Shown here in pieces: positions 1-12,600 of a stretch of DNA of 64,000 nt. The first letter of the stretch is position 1. Each line of letters opens with the position of its first letter. Source of the stretch: Escallonia rubra (Eukaryota; Streptophyta; Magnoliopsida; Escalloniales; Escalloniaceae); NCBI GenBank assembly GCA_033065855.1, contig JAVXUO010001960.1:186001-250000 (forward strand), in the 5' to 3' direction. A model generated the notes under the pieces. It made no database searches and had not been told where the DNA came from. It worked only from the letters and a program-made list of their open reading frames with translations. The position numbers and the translations under genes were made by a program.

Positions 1-545
1 GTTTGGGCGACGGGCGACAGGGTCGCGGAGTGACGTCCGGCGACGGGGTCGCGGAGTGACGTTCGGGCGACGTGGTCACGGAATGATGTACGGACGATGG
101 GGTCACGGAGTGAAGTCCGGTCGACGGACGACGAGGGTCACAGACCATGTAAAGCCCCTTGAAGAGAAGTGAAGGTGCTAAGTATGGAGGCCAAAGGCCA
201 ACCCTTAGGGGGAGGCTGAGGCCGACCCCATGGGGAAGGCCAAGGCCGACCCCATGGGGAAGGCCAAGGCCGACTTCCTTAGGCAAGTGCCATGGCGCGC
301 CGACGGACGATGCGCGATGTGCGATGGTTAAAGCATGATGAAGTGTCGCGTGAAAATGAGCTTCTTAGTGACAAAGTCACGCAACGAAAGTGAGAAGTAC
401 ACGTGACTTGAGCGTGCATGCTTTGACCGGTTGTGAGCGTTGAGTATTGACTGTTGCTTGTGCGGATGTGTCATGCAAAATGAGACCCCAGTGGGCCTTT
501 GGGTGCGACCAGAATAGGTTGGGAATAACTTGGGAACAAGATTAA
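1..545. repeat. End of an LTR-like dispersed repeat (copy C), cut by the window edge
   Basis: This stretch matches the end of the longer repeat at about 7610-10180. Both contain a CpG-rich minisatellite built on the core GCGACGGGGTCGCGGAG, short GCCGACCCC-type repeats, and a shared tail (GTGACTTGA, GCTTTGACC, GTGAGCGTTGA, GTGTCATG, GACCCCAGTG and a GGTTG close). The first 150 bases hold about five irregular ~30-bp minisatellite units. A TG-type LTR end in the minus orientation near 540-545 is inferred by comparison with the other copies. It lies just downstream of the GDSL gene. No coding sequence is seen. Confidence 0.55.
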
Positions 546-659
546 CATGCTTGTTCTCTTATAGATAGATTAGATGCCAGATTGCCATGCATGCTTATTC
601 CACACGTAATAATACACACATTAAGATGTGTAACTGATAAAAGAAATGTACAAAAGAAG

Positions 660-3600
660 TTACACTTGTGCCATTTCCTTTACATTCATCGGATAGCAGT
701 CTGAGCGTCGGCCTGAGTACGCCTTTCGGGCAAGTATTTGGTTTACAACTTGGGTTGGATGGAATGCATCCCAGAATACATATTGGTTCCTCTGCATGCA
801 TGGAACTGAAAATGGAAGGCAAGTGACCTGCCCTTGATTTCTTCCGACACCACAACACCCGCTATCAGTATTCGTAAACCCTGCGGCATGCATGTGCATA
901 CAGATGAGCAGCAACAATTTCTTCTCAAATTCTTTACTGCGCTTTACGACTTACTCTTAATTTTTTATTTTTTTTTTATCTTTCGGATCTACAGGAGGCT
1001 GAATAAGATGGGGACCAGCCATAAGATATTGGACTTGGGTGTTACCTAGAGTAGTTTTTATCACAAGAGCCACAAAACTTGTGGGTGATTAGAAAAAATG
1101 AAGCTTGGATTGTTTCTTAAACCTTATTACCTTGTCAAAAATGACATACTACAATCACTTAATATGATTGGGTGGTTATAAGAACTTGGACTCTGTACTG
1201 GTCAGACAAATCTTGTCCACCCATTAGATCATTCTGCATAAATTCGATTTTTATAGGTTGCAACACGTATCGTTACCGTAGTATGTGTATCACTCGGTTC
1301 TTACGCCAACAAGCGACTTGGAGGTGAGCTTGGTATACCATTAGGAATATATCACCCTTGTGGTAATTTAGTCTCGTGAAATAGCAAAAGAAAAGGCAAG
1401 AGAAAATACATTAGTGCTACCATATATTGGTTCATAGCACTAGTCTTACCATAAATTGTAGCATTCTGTAGTATGTCGTCGAAGGCTCCGTAAGTGTTTC
1501 CGTATACAAAGACTGCATCACCGTAGTTGGAGTTTAGCTGATCAATGAGTGCTACAAGTCTTGCGTTGAACAATTTAACCATGTCATTCACATAAGAAAC
1601 GCATTTTCCGTGAGGAGCAAGACCAGTAGCTATTTGATTGGGAATGCAACCAAGTGGACCAACTCCGGCCAAGAAGAACTTCCTAAGTCCTAAACTGTAG
1701 AGTGCCTGTAAAATTATAGAATCCACAGCTTTAGAACTCGTTTCATTAACCCATTCTTCTTTAGTATGAATTAAAAGCTGGGTTGGCATTGAATTTGAGA
1801 AGTGCAAAAGTTCTTTCTGTGCTCAAACTGACTGGATGTGTGCATTTGACTGCAACTTGTTTTTTTCTTTGATGAGACTAGACACATGCTTTTAGCTGTA
1901 AAGAATAAAGTATAGGTCAAAACGTACCTTAAAGAACATATATGATTTGATTTGTGCATTATGTTTTAAACATACCAAATTTGTACGTATATCAACTTAA
2001 CTTTTTAGCCAAACTTAGTTCCACATTAGATTAAGCGTAACAGACGCCAGGGGCAAAAGCCCGGAAAAAACTCTTTCATGGTAGTAGCACATCACCTACA
2101 CGTCATTAATCTCACCCATCCTATATAGCCACGTAATCATATTAAACTCTGCTTTCCAAAAAAAAAAAATGGAAGAGTAAAATACGCTAACGATCACCTG
2201 ACTTTATGCCTAGTAGCAATTTGGTCACTAGACTAGCATTTCTGTCTAAGTGACCACTCTATCCGTTGATTGGTTCAATCGGGTCCTTCTTTCACTTTTG
2301 AGTAGCCTCAGGCCCGTAAGGTACCCATGTTCGAGGCACATGGGGAGAAAGGGAAAAATCGTCAAAGGAAAAACCAAATTCTCTTTTCTCTTTTTTTTTT
2401 CTTTCCCTCACTACAAGAAAAATAGCTTTTTCCGACGGACTTTTAACGACGGAACAAAATCCGTCGCTGAAAGTCACTTTTACCGACGGATTTGCTGTCG
2501 ATAAAATCTGTCGGAAAAAACCTAGTTTTAGTGACGGATTTATCCGTCGGTAAAAATCCGTCGCTAAAGACCTTTACCGACGGAATATTCCGTCGGTAAA
2601 TGTCTTTACCGACGGATTTTCTCCCTTTTTTTGAAATTTTTATTTTAATTTCTTTTTTTATTTTTCGCTAAAGACTATATATAAATAAGCAAACCCTAGT
2701 TTGTTGTCATCTCCCCGCCGCTCATTTCTTTCTCCCCTTCCCAACCCCCTCTTCTTCTTCTTCTTCTTCTTCTTCTTTCTCTCACGTAGCCGACCGTCGG
2801 CCGTCACCCATTATGCCGACCACGTACACGCCTTCTTTTCCTTCTGCCCGTATTCTTTCCTTGTGTGAACGCCCACGCCCTCCTTTTCCTCCCTTCTCTC
2901 TCTCTCTTCGCATGCCCGGTTTTTTTGTGTAAACGCAATGGGAGAGGAGAAGGCAAAGCCGGCCGGAGTGTGGCCCACAGTGAAGCCGTTCGTCAATGGG
3001 GGAGCCTCCGGCATGCTCGCCACCTGCGTCATGATCCAGCCCATCGACATGATCAAGGTTTAAGAACCCCCTTTTAAGATCCCCTTTTTTTACAATCCTT
3101 TTGTTCTTCTACTGTTTTACCCTTGTCATTTTACTAGTGTTGACATCCTTTGAAGGCTTTCAGATCTTGGATCCGATGTTTTTTTTTGTTGTTGTTGAAT
3201 CTTGAACTTTATGTTTTGCTAGTATTTAGTGTAGCTTTGAGGGGTTGAAGTTTATGGTTTTCTGTGCTTATAATTCCATCTTCGAAGGGGTTTGGACTTT
3301 GGATCTTTACTCAAATGGGTTTCTCATTAAAGTTAAATCTTGCGCTTTTTGTTTCCCTTTTGATGTTAGGATATTTTGATGTGGGCTTGGTGGGTTGAAT
3401 TGCTTCATTTTTTTGCTGAAAAAGATATGTTTGAGGACGTTTCCATCTTGGTTCAAATGGGTTTTGTTAGTTCTTTGAGCTGTTTCATAATGTAGTAATA
3501 GTTTTGGAACAGTTAGTGGTTATTCTTTGTTGACTATTGAGCTTTATGGTTTGCTAATATAAGTGTAGCTTTGAGGAGTTGAAGTTTTCAATTTCTGTGC

Positions 3601-6600
3601 TTTGTAATGCCATCTCTGAAGGGGTGTGGATCTTTTATCAAATGGGCTTTCACTTTTGTTAGCTTTGTGTTTTGTATTTTACTGTTAGGAGTTTTAGAAT
3701 TGAACTTCGGTGGGTTACATTGCTTCATTTTTGTGCTCTAAATTGACTTCTGTTAGGATGTTTGGATCTTGGTTCAAATAGGATATTGTTGATTTCTTAA
3801 GTCACTTATTTCATATTTTAGTTGTAATTTTGGAATTAGTTATAGCCGTTAAGAGGTTTAAATAATTGTTTTCTGTTTTCTGGGTTTAATTTTGAGCTGA
3901 ATGATGAAATCTTCAATGTCCTCATTAGGTCTTAAGAGCAAATGGGTTTATCGTTTATCAAAAGCTTTGAATTTGGATTAGTTAAGTTGTGTTGTAATGA
4001 GGTTCTTGCTTTGAGGTTATTTGTGATAACTTAATTGGTTCTTTTGTCAATTACAGGTGAGGATTCAATTGGGTCCGGGATCAGCAGCCCAAGTGACGAG
4101 GACCATGCTTAAAAATGAGGGTATCGGAGCTTTCTACGAGGTTCAATTTCAGTATTGATTTTTCTTCACATTTGCTTTAATTTCCTTGATCTCTTATGTA
4201 GGAAGATACACATAGGTAATTCTTAGGGGCCTGGCACATGGGTACATGCATTTTTTGCAGACATGGGATTTTAATTGCAAAAGCAACCGTGTGCTGGGGT
4301 ATGTGTGATTGCTTCTTCTTTTCTTCCTGTAGTCATCTCATTTTGGGGTGGTCTTAGTGCACAAGGCTCTCAGCATTACGGGTGTTTGGGGAAGGTCTCG
4401 TTTTCATTGACTCCCTAATTAATTGATGTGGAAAAGTATGGAGTGAGTTGGAGTTTTTGGCTTCCAGATGAATATTTTGGAATCTCAGTACTATGTTCTT
4501 TCAAAAGTTAATGCTCTGCTTACCCTGTTCATTTTTTTTTTGGTTTTCACTAGCTTGATTGCTGTACTAATTAGAACAAACTGGAAAATTTGTTGTGCTA
4601 GCATATCTGCCAATGTTGTGCAAGCATACTTGTTTGTTCGATAATACTCTTGTCAAGAGTGAATTGTGTTTCAGTTATATATTTGTATTCTAAGGTGAAG
4701 TCCTCCAAGGTGACAGTTATGGTATGGCTGCTGTAGGTATAGATGCAGGGGTTGAGTCAACCAAAAATTATGTTGAGGACAAGGATGAATGGCTTGGCTT
4801 TTTTACTGAGGTTTCACAGTTAGTGCATTTTTCTTCCTCTCCATTTCTTGCAGATTTTTTTTGGCACCACATTCAAGCCAGAGATCTTACAGCAATGTTC
4901 CTCAGCCACATGCTTTATTGTATTACTCGCAGGGAGCTACCAAAAGTTCCTATTATAACTTGTAATTTTGTTTTGGGATTCGTACGATATGATGTATTCT
5001 ACTCGTTGAATATCTAATTTTGTTGTTGAGTATTGAGTTTTAGTTGGTGGTGTATGATTTCAATTTTATTTGTATTGCTTGAAATTTGGTAAAGAAAGAA
5101 TGCTAGCTTAAATAAGCATGATATTGTTGATAGATTTGTTAACTAGGATTAATTGTCTATGGATTAAAAAATAGCTCTTTTTTTTTAATTTTGCTTACGG
5201 ACATTTAGTGACAAAACTTCGTCGCTAAATGTATTTCAAACAAATGGATGTGGTTTTTTGTGACGAAAATACGCCGCTAAAAGGTTTTTTTTTTCAATGA
5301 CATGTTTGTAATTAGCGACGGATTTTAAACTTTTAACGACGGAATTCTATCGCTAAATGTCTGGTTATAGCGACAGCGGCGACAAATCTGTCGTTAATAA
5401 TTTTTTTGTCATTTTTATAAAAAATTAAGAAATTTTAGAAAATATCTTTACCGACAGAATATTCCGTCGGTAAAGGCATTTAATTCCGTCGATAAAAGTA
5501 AACTTTTTGCCGACGGACCACCAAATTTCGTCGCTAATCTTTTAGTAACGGGGTTTATACCAACGGACTTTTAGCGACGGACTGTCCGTCGCTAAAAGTA
5601 TTACCGACGGAATATCCACTTTTAGCGACGGAAAATTCCGTCGCTAAAAGTAGATTTTCTTGTGGTGCCTTCCCTTCTTCTTCTTTCTTCTTTCTTCTTT
5701 CTTCTTCCATCACCCTCAACCTGCCAACACCGCGATCCTACACACACATCCATTGCTGTCACCGCCGCCACCACCACCACCCCATACCACCTCTGTCACC
5801 ACCTCATATCCCGTCGGACCACCATTTATGTGATGTCAAGGAAGTGGGTTTGTAGATCATGTGAAGGTGCCAAAAAGGATACAGTCCAAGTCAGAGCCTA
5901 AGGAGTGGCAGTTCAACAAGGGCAAACTGAGGCAAATATAGGTTGACAATCCAAGCTAGGCTCCAATATCACGGTCAAAATGTCAAGGTCCAAGTCAGCG
6001 TATTGAGTCAGAGTCCAAGTCGAAGAACTTTCTCTCTTTAGAATCTCTAGCTCTAGAATTACAGAGTGAGAACGTGATTTTTTTTTTATATATATAAATG
6101 ACATTCCAGGTGTTCAGAATGAAATCTAAAGTACTATACTTACGGGCAAAGATATGCATGTATCATCAAGCAACATATGACACCTCTTAGGAGTGACACG
6201 TCATCAGGGGGTCCATAAATGTCGATGCTCCTTAGACTGTCGGATCACATATTCGTCCTGCTTGCCCTGCATAGATTCACTCTTTATATTATGTCTGATA
6301 AGATTGCCGACAAAGTACCGGCATGGCTAGAGAATGCCCTTGATCTAGGTACAATCAAAGCTCTTAATTACTAAGTTCCACAGGGGGTGTCATGAGACGC
6401 ATCGAACTTAAAAGTCCTGGGGGAGGGTCCCTAAGCCTGACTCTCAGGCGGATTAGGCGCGATGCCCTTCAGATACTTGCTCCCATCTTGGAGTGACCCA
6501 TGATATTCATCCTGGGGGAATCAATGATCATTGGTATCGTGAGTATGACTTGGTCATAGCTCAGGCAGCCTAGTGTCATGCCAGTCACGCCAGGCGGAGA

Positions 6601-9600
6601 TATTGTCTCGGAGAACAAACATATCATGTTTCTAAGGTCCTCATGGCGGAGCATTACGAACGAAGCCCCTTTGGATGCTACAAAATCCTAAGTGTGGGTC
6701 GAAGCAAGTTCCACATCCAAGATGGATCGGAGGGCACATGGTGTATTGAATAGATGGACCAACGTTTTGTGCATGGTAGCGTGAAAGGGTGTCGGGTCAC
6801 AACTGTGTAATTAGCACGATGCGAATGTGTGATGGGATGTTTGCGGTGCCGGGGGTACGCTTAATGATGATGGCACGACGCCGTGGAAAATGAGTGTCGT
6901 GCGGGGCACGTGACATGGTGACAGCGCATAGGCATGGCCAAAGGAAGGAGTGTTGGGGGCACATCAAATGGGAGGCGGCGCTCGAGCGCGATGACGGGGT
7001 GTCACGGAGCAAGTAGTTCCCATGAAGAAGAGAGGCTGTTGATGATGAGTCTCTTGCGAGAAAGCAACGGCCGACTATCATATGGTAGGCCGACTGCTTA
7101 CCCACATAAGGAAGGATGAAGGCCAAGGCTCATGCCAAAGCATGTGACTTGAGCGTGTTCTTTGGGCTGACCAGTTTAGGGGCATGAACTTTGATTTTAA
7201 AAATGACGTCGCAAAAATTGGACTCGATGGGTTGTCAAAAGGTGTGACCTGATGGGCTAGTAACATATTGTTCCAATCATTCTCTTCTTCTTTCCACAGT
7301 ACCACCACCTTAACCCACCTCTGCTGCCGTCCATGACCACCATGATGACCCAACTCACCATCTCCCCCACCAGCCACTTAATTTGAGCCACCACACCACC
7401 TCACAACCACTACCCATCATCTTGCAGCCATAACCCAACCTCACTAAAGTACCACCTACCTCACTACAACCACCTTACCTCGTACTAATCATAACATCCA
7501 CCTCCCAAACCAACCATCATATACCAACTGAAAGCAGTGATGCAGTTGAGGATTCAAGAAACATTCAGCTAGAATCAAATCTGACTGATTCATTTCATTA
7601 CTTATGCATTGATGCCAATGAAAGTGGGTTCGCAGTCGATGGGGAGGTGCCACAAGGAATGCAGTCCGAGTCAGATGCCAAGTATGTTGATGTGAGACAC
7701 AGCAAGGGTGGAACAAGGGCAGAGACCAAGGGCTTCCCAGATAGAGCCTGAGGGTGGCAGTGCTGCAAGGGTGACGGCACACGGTGAATATACGACGACA
7801 GTCACAGTCTGATGCTTAGGTCCAGAGTCAAGGTCTTGTATGTTTCTCTCTCTAGAATTTTAGAGGATTTAGATTCTAGAGTGAGAAAGTGAAAATGTCG
7901 AATGAGAGAGTTCTGTTGAAAATGAAATCCAAAGTCCACTGTTTATAGAGGTTGAGATGATGATGTCATCACGCGACAAGTGGCTCTCCCCGGGAGTGAC
8001 ACATCATCGATGAGGTCCACAGGTGCCATTGCTCCACGGACTATCGAATCGCATATTCACACGGCCTGCTCTTCACAGTGTCGCTCTGTCTGTCTGGAAA
8101 GACTGGCTCCCACAGCGTCGGTGTTGCCAGAGAACACCCCTTGATCTAACACCAATCCAAGCCTTTGCAGAGTCCCACAGGCCTGGCAGTGGTGGGGAAG
8201 CTCCGACGCCCAACTACCAGGCGGACTAGGCGCAATGCCTTCCAGAGACCTGCTCCCGTCTCGAACTGACTCGGGGGTCATAGTCCCTAGGGGTGCTGAT
8301 GAAGCCCCCAGTGCCGGAGCACGTAGGCCAGTCACGCAGACACCCTGGGAGAGATAGTGTCCCGGAGGAGTCGCCTATCCCCGCGGGTGAGTCCTTGTGC
8401 CGGAGCACTTGGAGCGCGTCAAAGTAGCATCCCGGAGGAGCCATCAACCCAACAGGCCGATGTAGCATCCCGGAGGAGCCGTCTACTTGGCAGAAAGGGA
8501 GTTGAAAAGCTCCCTAGCGGAGATAGTGTCCCGGAGGAGTCGCCTATCCCCGCGGGTGAGTCCTTGTGCCAGAGCACTCGGAGCGCGTCAAGGTAGCATC
8601 CCGGAGGAGCCGTCTACCTGGCGGAAGGGGAGTTGAAAAGCTCCATATCGGAGATAGTGTCCCAGAGGAGTCACCTATCCCTGCGGGTGAGTCCTTGTGC
8701 CGGAGCACTCGGAGCGCGTCAAGGTAGCATTCCGGAGGAGCCGTCTACCTGGCGGAAGGGGAGTTGAAAAGCTCCATGGCAGAGATAGTGTGCCGGAAGA
8801 GTCGCCTATCCCCGCGGGTGAGTCCTTGTGCCGGAGCACTCAGAGCCCGTCAAGGTAGCATCCCGAATGAGCCATCTACCTGACTGGTCGAGGTAGCATC
8901 CCGGAGGAGCCGTCTACCTGGCGGAAGGGGAGTTGAAAAGCTCTTTGTCGGAGATAGTGTCCCGGAGGAGTCGCCTATCCCAGCGGGATGCTGCACACTC
9001 CGGAGAGTGGGTCGAAGCATGTTCCACGACCAAGGCAAGGTGCGCATGGTGTGGTGAATGAGTGTGATGCCCGGAGGTCTGTAACGTGATTGTGGCGCAT
9101 GGGCGTAGCGACGAACGTCGCGAAACAATACTTGGTGCCCGGGGCACGTAGTGTGACAGAGAGCCAGGGGGGATGGATGTATCAGCGGCGCGGTGCATAG
9201 GAGCGGCGGAGTGTGAGAGTGCGGTGTGCGGGCACCTACGATGGGGTCGCGAAGACAGCGCATGGGTGGAGGCGAGAAAGGTCGCGGAGACGGCACGTGG
9301 GCGACGGGAGTCGCGGAGTTGTCACGCGAACACGGGCGACGAAGGTCGCAGAGGCGACACGCGGGCGCGGGCGACGGGAGTTACAGAGCTGGCGCATGGG
9401 CGATTGGTGTCGTGGAGACAATGTGCGGGCGACGAGAGTCGCAGAGCTATCGCGCGGACGTGGGCAACGAAGGTCGCGGAGATGTCGTCTGGGCAACGGG
9501 GGTCGCGGAGATGACGTCGGTGCGACGGGGGTCGCAGAGATGATATTCAGACGACCGGCACAGGAGTTGCGGAGCCGGCTCATGGGCAACAGCGACGGGC

Positions 9601-12600
9601 ACCGTGAAGCAGGCGCGCGGGTGCGGGTTATGTGAGTTGCGGCGACGGCGCACGGCCATTGGCGATAGGCACCGTGAAGATGGTGCACGGGCGATGGCGA
9701 CGGGCTCCATGAAGCCGGCGCGCTGGCAAGAACGAGTATCGCGGAGTGAGTGAGGTGATGGCGCACGGGCACGAGCAAGGGGCGCCGTTGAGTAAGAGCA
9801 TGGGCGACGGTGGGCATCGTGAAGACGGCGAGGCGACGAGCAACAGTCGTCGCGACGACGGAGTGCGGCGACTAGCGACGGTCATCGCGACTACGGCGTG
9901 CGACAGCGAATGACGGTCGTCGGTTGTCAAGGAAGGTGGCTGACCCCCCGAGGTGGCCGACCCCCTAGGGTGGCTGACCCCTTAAGGTGGCTGACCCCCT
10001 TAAGGGGGAAGGCACACCAAGGTTGCTTCACAAAGGGAAAATACACGTGACTTGATTATGTGACGCTTTGACCGACCTGTGAGCGTTGAAAAGTTGACCG
10101 TTGAATGTGTCAACGTGTCATGAAAATTGGGACCCCCAGTGAGCCTATATGTGTAGCCAAGATCGGTTGAGAACATGCATTTTACACATGTAAATATTTT
10201 GTGTATAACTTCCATTAAAGAACCCTAAATATTGTACGTAATGCCGTCAACAAATATGCAATTTGACAAAGACCACGGAGAGCTGAACGAATGGCTTAAA
10301 GTCAAAATTATATTAAAGCAACAGATCACATGGTGATCTCAGTAAACGTATGTTGCATAATGAAGGGATGATAGTGGTGGTGTGCTGAGATGGTAATGGG
10401 TGGTGATGGAATGTGAAGATGGTGGCTAGCGGGGAAATGAGTTGTAGGTGGTGTGAGATGCCATTGGAGGTGGTTCATTGGTGCCCGCCGTGATGCTGTT
10501 GTGGTTGGTGGTTATAGTGGTGCACCGGTACAAAATGGTGTAAAAGAGAAAAAGAGCATATAGAAAAAAACAACTTAAACTAGAAGTTATTAATGACCTA
10601 ATGAAGGTTTTTCATAAATGCGCAATTTGTCTCTTGAATATGTGACGCATATGGGACTTTAATTGACATTGGACTAATTAAGTTGCATTTAGAACACGAG
10701 GATACTCAAGTTAGAAGGTATCTTTATGATTTTGACATTGTGTTGGGAAGCCCAAATATTGGACCTTGAGCATGTGCATATCTGTGTATCTGCGTATCTG
10801 TGAACTAACTGCCTTTGAGCAGTCCACAATGTAATTTCGCGATGAAAATAAACAAAAAGTGCTTTGGAAACTGCTTCCCCCCAAACAGACCATAATCATT
10901 TTGATAATTTGTAGTAAACAAAAGAACCCTAAACTGACATTAAAACTACTTCAAAATGCAAAATGGACTTACTAGGATATTCCTTGCGTAGTGCTTTATC
11001 AGAAGATCAGCGTAGTCTGTTGGGTTGTACGTGTAGCTGGTTGTATACAAGGAAGACAAGAGATAGTTATTGATGTAGTCATTGCTGCCAAGGATGAGCA
11101 CCGCCAAAGCCTTCCTCAAATGTTGGTTCAGTTCCTGGTCGTTCATTTGCTTCCTCAATTCACCCAAAGTGCTTTCAAAGTTCTGAACTTGTTGGCTGAA
11201 GCTGAACCGTTCACCCTGGTGATCAATTCCTCCGTCAGTACTATTGTGGCCATGTTAGCGCACATGTAGATGTAGAATTTGAGGAATCTAAAGTAAGAAA
11301 TGTAACACTAAAATCAGTGGAGATTACTAGAGTCTGTCCAGTCTCTTCCAGAATGCCTGCGGCAGCTGAAGCATAGTTCACTCCCTTGAGAATGTCTCTG
11401 CTGCTAGCAAAAGGGTTTGAATACGCAGGAAGAAGAGGAAGTTCCAGTAAATCCCCTAAAGTTTAAAACAAAATGGAAGAGACCCAGTGAGAAGGACATG
11501 GTGGTAGTGGTCATAATGCTTGGTATGAGATGGTTTGCAGAGAAGTACGTAGAACTTGAAGTTTATAGCCAGAGAGTGACCAACTATTTAAAATTTTGAA
11601 GTCAAGTTTTTCGTGTGTTTCGCTCTTTGCTTTTAATGTATGGGCATGCTTTAGTGCCGCTTGGTACTCGGTGGAAATCGAAGATGCAAAAATTGATTTC
11701 TTGTGTTTTGGTAACGACCCATGAGAATTGACAATACTGATCTGGCTCACACTCGAGATTATGTCTCGTGCATTTGAGAATATGTCATCTATCGTCGTGG
11801 CAGGTGCAAGCGCAAGCGCCCACGTACCTTGTTTCTCTCTAGTGCTTCCATAACTACGAGGTTCAATGAAGCTTTTAGTTTTCCTGAAAAAGTTGGCAAT
11901 TTTTATTTTTCCTTATTGGGGTTAATTACAGTACTCAGCCCTATTAAGGTTTGTGGTTACAACGGTGAAGTGCATGAGGTATCATAAATTGTAGTAACCC
12001 TTCTATATATAGTTCTATCACCAACACAAAATTAAACGTGACAAGATTACCCTTTTGAGTTCATTTTTAATTTTCCATCTTCATTCGTCAATCCAAATCA
12101 GATAAGACCCAATTTCTTTTTGCCTCATCTTAATCAAAGTGTGTTTCTCCATAATTTTTATTTCACTTTTCTCATCCCTATTGAATCACCGATGTGGAAT
12201 CGTTCATCACGTCAACTTGGCTTTACATACCTATCAATAGAGACACAGCCAGAACCCCGGCCGCGGAGACGCACATACGTACTAGCCGATGTCATACTGG
12301 AGGAAGATAAGAGCCATCTATTGGATAGTATATCCGGGTGCAACTAGCGTGTCCAAACGCCAGTATCGACTTCACCACTGATTAAAAATATCCTCTCCGA
12401 TCTCTTATCCCACATGCCAGACACACCAAATGTGCAGCATTAAACCTTGAACTTTTATAGACAGTGTTCCAAGAATGGTTTAAAGGTTAGGAGTTGGCAT
12501 TTTATTCAACATGATTCCTTGAATTTTGTGCTCTCTTAGACATGACATTCAAAATATGAAAGGGAGAAATGGAAAAGAGGGAGCATAATTTTGGACATCA

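Larger units (their letters stand above)
7610..10180. repeat. LTR-like dispersed repeat, copy B, with internal tandem arrays
   Basis: This is collinear with copy A at its left part (GTGGGTTCGCAGTCGATG, GCAGTCCGAGTCAGATGCC, AGAGTGAGAAAGTGA, AATGAAATCCAAAGTCC, GGGAGTGACACATCATCG, CAGGCGGACTAGGCGC) and with copy C at its right part. Read on the minus strand, a TATA-like CTATAAACAG near 7941-7950 precedes a CT-rich leader, as in LTR promoters. I infer a long solo LTR on the minus strand, but no target duplication was found. It contains a ~130-bp array and a ~30-bp minisatellite, listed separately. It lies wholly in GDSL intron 3. The gap 7250-7610 between copies A and B is CACC-rich and has no gene. 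Confidence 0.55.

Noticed and set aside
4724-5017. 97-codon frame in the CACTA element
   Set aside because: It follows the captured exon 2 but has no carrier motifs; likely intron sequence of the captured gene.
9236-9930. Several 100-190-codon open frames on both strands
   Set aside because: They arise from the GC-rich minisatellite, are open in many frames at once and have Arg/Ser/Pro compositions without domains.
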